Shown piece after piece: positions 63,936-64,000 of a stretch of 64,000 bases of DNA (positions are counted from its first letter, which is position 1; each line of letters begins with the position of its first letter). The position numbers were made by a program, and so were the translations under genes. Source of the DNA: Brachypterus glaber. Lineage: Eukaryota; Arthropoda; Insecta; Coleoptera; Kateretidae. The stretch lies in contig OY294054.1 in the NCBI GenBank assembly GCA_958510825.1, positions 9,836,319 to 9,900,318 on the forward strand, read 5' to 3'. The notes below the pieces were generated by a model. That model saw only the letters and a program-made list of their open reading frames with translations, made no database searches and was not told where the DNA came from.

Positions 63936-64000
63936 TTTTCACTGCACAAGATTTTTTACACTTAATTATGATTGAAAATGATTTAATAAGCACCTCTAAC
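63936..64000. other. LINE 5' UTR or flank
   Basis: AT-rich sequence upstream of the ORF1 start. The element boundary cannot be fixed because the window ends here. Confidence 0.4.

Noticed and set aside
1..64000. tRNA, rRNA or other structured RNA genes
   Set aside because: I looked for cloverleaf and rRNA-like GC-rich conserved stretches by eye and found none I could support; a covariance-model scan would settle it.

Overview
The window reads as a gene-poor, strongly AT-rich stretch of an animal nuclear genome, most likely an arthropod (an insect such as a beetle is my guess, not shown). The reasons are the mix of LINE clades, the abundance of TA- and TTAA-flanked non-autonomous DNA transposons and long fold-back elements, and the absence of operons. 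I recognise no host protein-coding gene, tRNA or rRNA. Nearly everything that can be identified is mobile or repetitive DNA, much of it nested.

LINEs fall in two groups. Fragments with a C-terminal RNase H domain and a Cys/His knuckle lie at 0.88-1.58 kb (-), 3.39-4.19 kb (+), 11.31-11.49 kb (+) and 36.04-37.72 kb (-), the last repeated in part at 39.23-40.38 kb. CR1/L2/Jockey-like elements without RNase H lie at 1.73-2.41 kb (-), 15.18-18.16 kb (-; 849 codons still open), 30.43-32.48 kb (+; decayed) and 60.24-63.94 kb (-; nearly full length, with ORF1, endonuclease and reverse transcriptase).

DNA transposons include three copies (7.04, 21.73 and 24.35 kb) of an unusual family. They have GGG...CCC ends, exact 9-bp target duplications, and opposed arrays of a ~15-bp unit (core TTACCKCGAAAA) in both arms. 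A CAGGG...CCCTG fold-back family has copies at 3.15, 11.8, 26.8, 43.4, 48.1 and 56.8 kb. Two of these carry remains of one protein with a GLGxxSEQAxExxHxxF motif, a candidate transposase. TA-flanked CACTG...CAGTG MITEs lie at 18.2, 19.5, 20.1, 35.8 and 55.2 kb. There are also a TTAA-flanked piggyBac-like element (45.4 kb), Tc1/mariner (5.1 kb) and pogo/Tigger (27.6 kb) remnants, and a 2.6-kb composite inverted-repeat element (50.2 kb).

Other structures: a near-perfect 2.66-kb tandem duplication (36.57-41.89 kb), a ~300-bp satellite (54.1-56.3 kb) one of whose units is split by a MITE, a candidate 2.1-kb solo LTR with TG...CA ends, a CCCT duplication and a TATA box (57.8-59.9 kb), and a dispersed ~100-bp repeat seen at 19.0, 34.4, 41.9, 57.4 and 59.9 kb. 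Several nestings fix relative ages: a LINE inside a MITE, a MITE inside the satellite, an array element inside a palindrome, and the LTR inside the ~100-bp repeat.
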